A DNA stretch of 64,000 bases from Alphaproteobacteria bacterium. Its GTDB lineage: Bacteria; Pseudomonadota; Alphaproteobacteria; CACIAM-22H2. The position numbers and the translations under genes are program-made. Shown here piece by piece: positions 63,058-64,000 of the stretch (positions within the stretch are counted from its first letter, which is position 1; the number at the start of each line of letters is the position of its first letter). The stretch is taken from NCBI GenBank assembly GCA_017308135.1, contig JAFKFM010000011.1:1-64000 (forward strand), read 5' to 3'. The notes under the pieces were generated by a model. It made no database searches. It was given only the letters and a program-made list of their open reading frames with translations, and was not told where the DNA came from.

Positions 63058-63104
63058 TCATCAGCCTTGCGGCGGTTATCGGGGGACTCCATCCCCATCG
63101 CTGA
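63051..63104 (-). ncRNA. Fluoride riboswitch aptamer (crcB motif)
   Basis: Read on the minus strand, P1/loop GGGGATGGAGTCCCCC (63081-63096) is followed by GATAA, a short stem GCC-GCAA-GGC (63064-63073) and TGATGACTCCTAC (63051-63063). GGAGT in the first loop (63086-63090) pairs with ACTCC (63054-63058), the pseudoknot that cages fluoride. The order and conserved bases match the crcB-motif consensus. It lies upstream of an operon containing crcB, which supports the call. Confidence 0.88.
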
Positions 63105-63184
63105 TTACCCTAAGTCTCTACCCAAAGGCCGTCAAGCTCGACTGGCAACAGTGGTGCGTGGGATCGAGACGACGCTGACGCCGC

Positions 63185-63268
63185 ATCGGCCTCGCAATCA
63201 TCTTTACGATATGGATCGCAGCCGCCGGCTCGATACTCTTGCGGGCTTGGGCCAACCCAGCAGGCTGA
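63185..63268 (+). pseudogene. C-terminal fragment of a DUF1232-type gene
   Basis: One frame reads IGLAIIFTIWIAAAGSILLRAWA and stops at 63266-63268. It is a close match in DNA and protein to the last 27 codons of the DUF1232 gene at 61111-61506 (GLAIIITIWIAAAGSLLWWVW). Nothing upstream continues the protein, so this is a leftover of a second copy. Confidence 0.75.
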
Positions 63269-63456
63269 GCATGGGCCTAGAGACTTCGCTTACCGTCTAT
63301 TTTCTCATTCTCAACTCTATGTTTGCGCAACGGTACTTTCGGAACGCATTTCAGGGAGCACGCATAGTATAGGCGAGTTGAGTCTATGGCGGCGGAGCGA
63401 TTTGTATCCCGCCGGTGACTCTTGCCTTTTCGATATCGGGACCCAAGTTTGTTGGC
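63269..63456. other. Intergenic stretch upstream of the DedA-like gene
   Basis: Short, mixed-composition spacer. Stops at 63370 and 63379 close the DedA-like frame upstream; GTG 63415 is an alternative start. No regulatory element is recognised. Confidence 0.35.
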
Positions 63457-64000
63457 ATGGAGACCGTGCGCGGAACTCTAGTGGATCTCGGACCCTGGAT
63501 CTACGCTCTGCTGATGGGGTATTGCGCGCTGAAGAGCGGCTACCTACCGGTTTTTGCCGGCTATTTCGCAGGGACTGGCGATCTCGATCTACGATGGACG
63601 GTTCTGTCCGTCTTCGCTGGCGGCTATGTCGGCGACGAGATCCGATATTGGATCGGGCGGCGGGCCGGTCCGAAACTCCTTTCGTATCCAAGTTTGGCGA
63701 GGTCAATGTCGCTTGCGGGGCAGTTGTTTACGAGAAACGGCGCTTGGTACTGCTTTGCGTACCGCTATGCGAAGGGCCTGCGGACCGTCGGTGCGTTGCC
63801 GATCGGGTTAACCGGATGGCGTTGGCATCGCTTCGCGCCGATCAGTTTCGCGTCTGCTGCTACATGGGCATCGGTATTGGTCGGGGGCGGGTATGTCGCG
63901 GGCGAATCAGTGATCGACCTCACCGAGCAGTATGGTGCTTGGACGTCGATCAGTATCGCCGTGGCGACGCTGGTTGGACTGGCCGTTCTAGGCAGACGCA
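63457..64000 (+). CDS. DedA-family membrane protein, 3' partial
   Basis: The frame from ATG 63457 stays open to the window end (181 codons seen). It resembles DedA/VTT proteins: a re-entrant segment YLPVFAGYFAGTGDL, then FAGGYVGDEIRYWIGRRAGPKLL, an Arg in FAYRYAKGLRTVGALPIGLTG (the family's F-x-R-x3-G-x3 region) and membrane segments around SAATWASVLVGGGYV and ISIAVATLVGLAVLG. DedA proteins are inner-membrane transporters, some of them undecaprenyl-phosphate flippases. The link to the fluoride operon upstream is only positional. Confidence 0.78.
   Translation, partial: METVRGTLVDLGPWIYALLMGYCALKSGYLPVFAGYFAGTGDLDLRWTVLSVFAGGYVGDEIRYWIGRRAGPKLLSYPSLARSMSLAGQLFTRNGAWYCFAYRYAKGLRTVGALPIGLTGWRWHRFAPISFASAATWASVLVGGGYVAGESVIDLTEQYGAWTSISIAVATLVGLAVLGRR

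Noticed and set aside
1..64000. CRISPR arrays, rRNA genes and replication origins
   Set aside because: No regularly spaced repeats, rRNA-like sequence or clustered origin-type boxes were recognised.

Overview
The window looks like a piece of a high-GC alphaproteobacterial chromosome, most likely a Rhodospirillales-type organism. The basis is strongly GC-biased coding, BtaA/BtaB betaine-lipid synthesis, a short alphaproteobacterial-type flagellin, and the NtrC/LuxO-like and ABC-transporter gene content. No rRNA, CRISPR array, complete tRNA or replication origin was seen. All identifications come from reading motifs by eye; no database search was run.

Left part, about 1-29915, conventional chromosome. 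It holds the 3' end of a giant two-partner-secretion adhesin, a beta-CASP RNase, genes for oxamate-carbamoyltransferase-like subunits (DUF1116, FdrA and a convergent DUF2877), a bacterial (6-4) photolyase and an XRE regulator. A flagellin gene is divergent from a hybrid histidine kinase, which is followed by a sigma-54 response regulator. Then come btaA-btaB, a tightly coupled five-gene operon (ABC ATPase, permease, nucleoside phosphorylase, binding protein, second permease), a LysR regulator divergent from an azoreductase, and a cytoplasmic ModA-like protein.

Junction at 29916-29960. This 45-bp segment is the 3' part of a tRNA-Arg(CCG) gene on the minus strand, from anticodon loop to CCA. 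It stops abruptly where the anticodon stem should continue. This is the usual scar of an element integrated into a tRNA gene, so everything to the right is probably an integrated island that runs past the window. Base composition becomes mixed here, and IS remnants and pseudogenes appear.

Island, about 29961-64000. Its first cargo is an unfamiliar module: a STAS-like/winged-helix protein, with a T7 frameshift and its start site buried in a 25-bp hairpin, then a small protein, a Cys-rich DUF4417-like protein and a convergent GHKL ATPase. Next are a decayed IS3-family element, a glycosyltransferase, a class III nucleotide cyclase and a decayed copy of the copper-oxidase/cupredoxin/CusF-like block. 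Regions 43-52 kb and 54-60 kb form copper-handling loci: three MerR/CueR-type promoters, two CopA-type ATPases, CueR, CopZ, DUF305, DUF411, DUF4396 and DUF2933 proteins, an OmpR-type two-component pair, a TolC-like lipoprotein, a multicopper oxidase, a cupredoxin and a CusF-like protein. A complete pdxA-pdxJ pair sits between the two loci. The right end carries an IS66 tnpA remnant, a DUF1232 protein, a fluoride-riboswitch-controlled operon (COG4280-like membrane protein, small membrane protein, CrcB) and the start of a DedA-like gene.

The copper genes appear to cooperate as follows. CueR senses cytoplasmic Cu(I) and acts at the three promoters. CopZ and the ATPases move copper out of the cytoplasm. 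The two-component pair probably governs the periplasmic set (oxidase, cupredoxin, CusF-like carrier, TolC-like protein).
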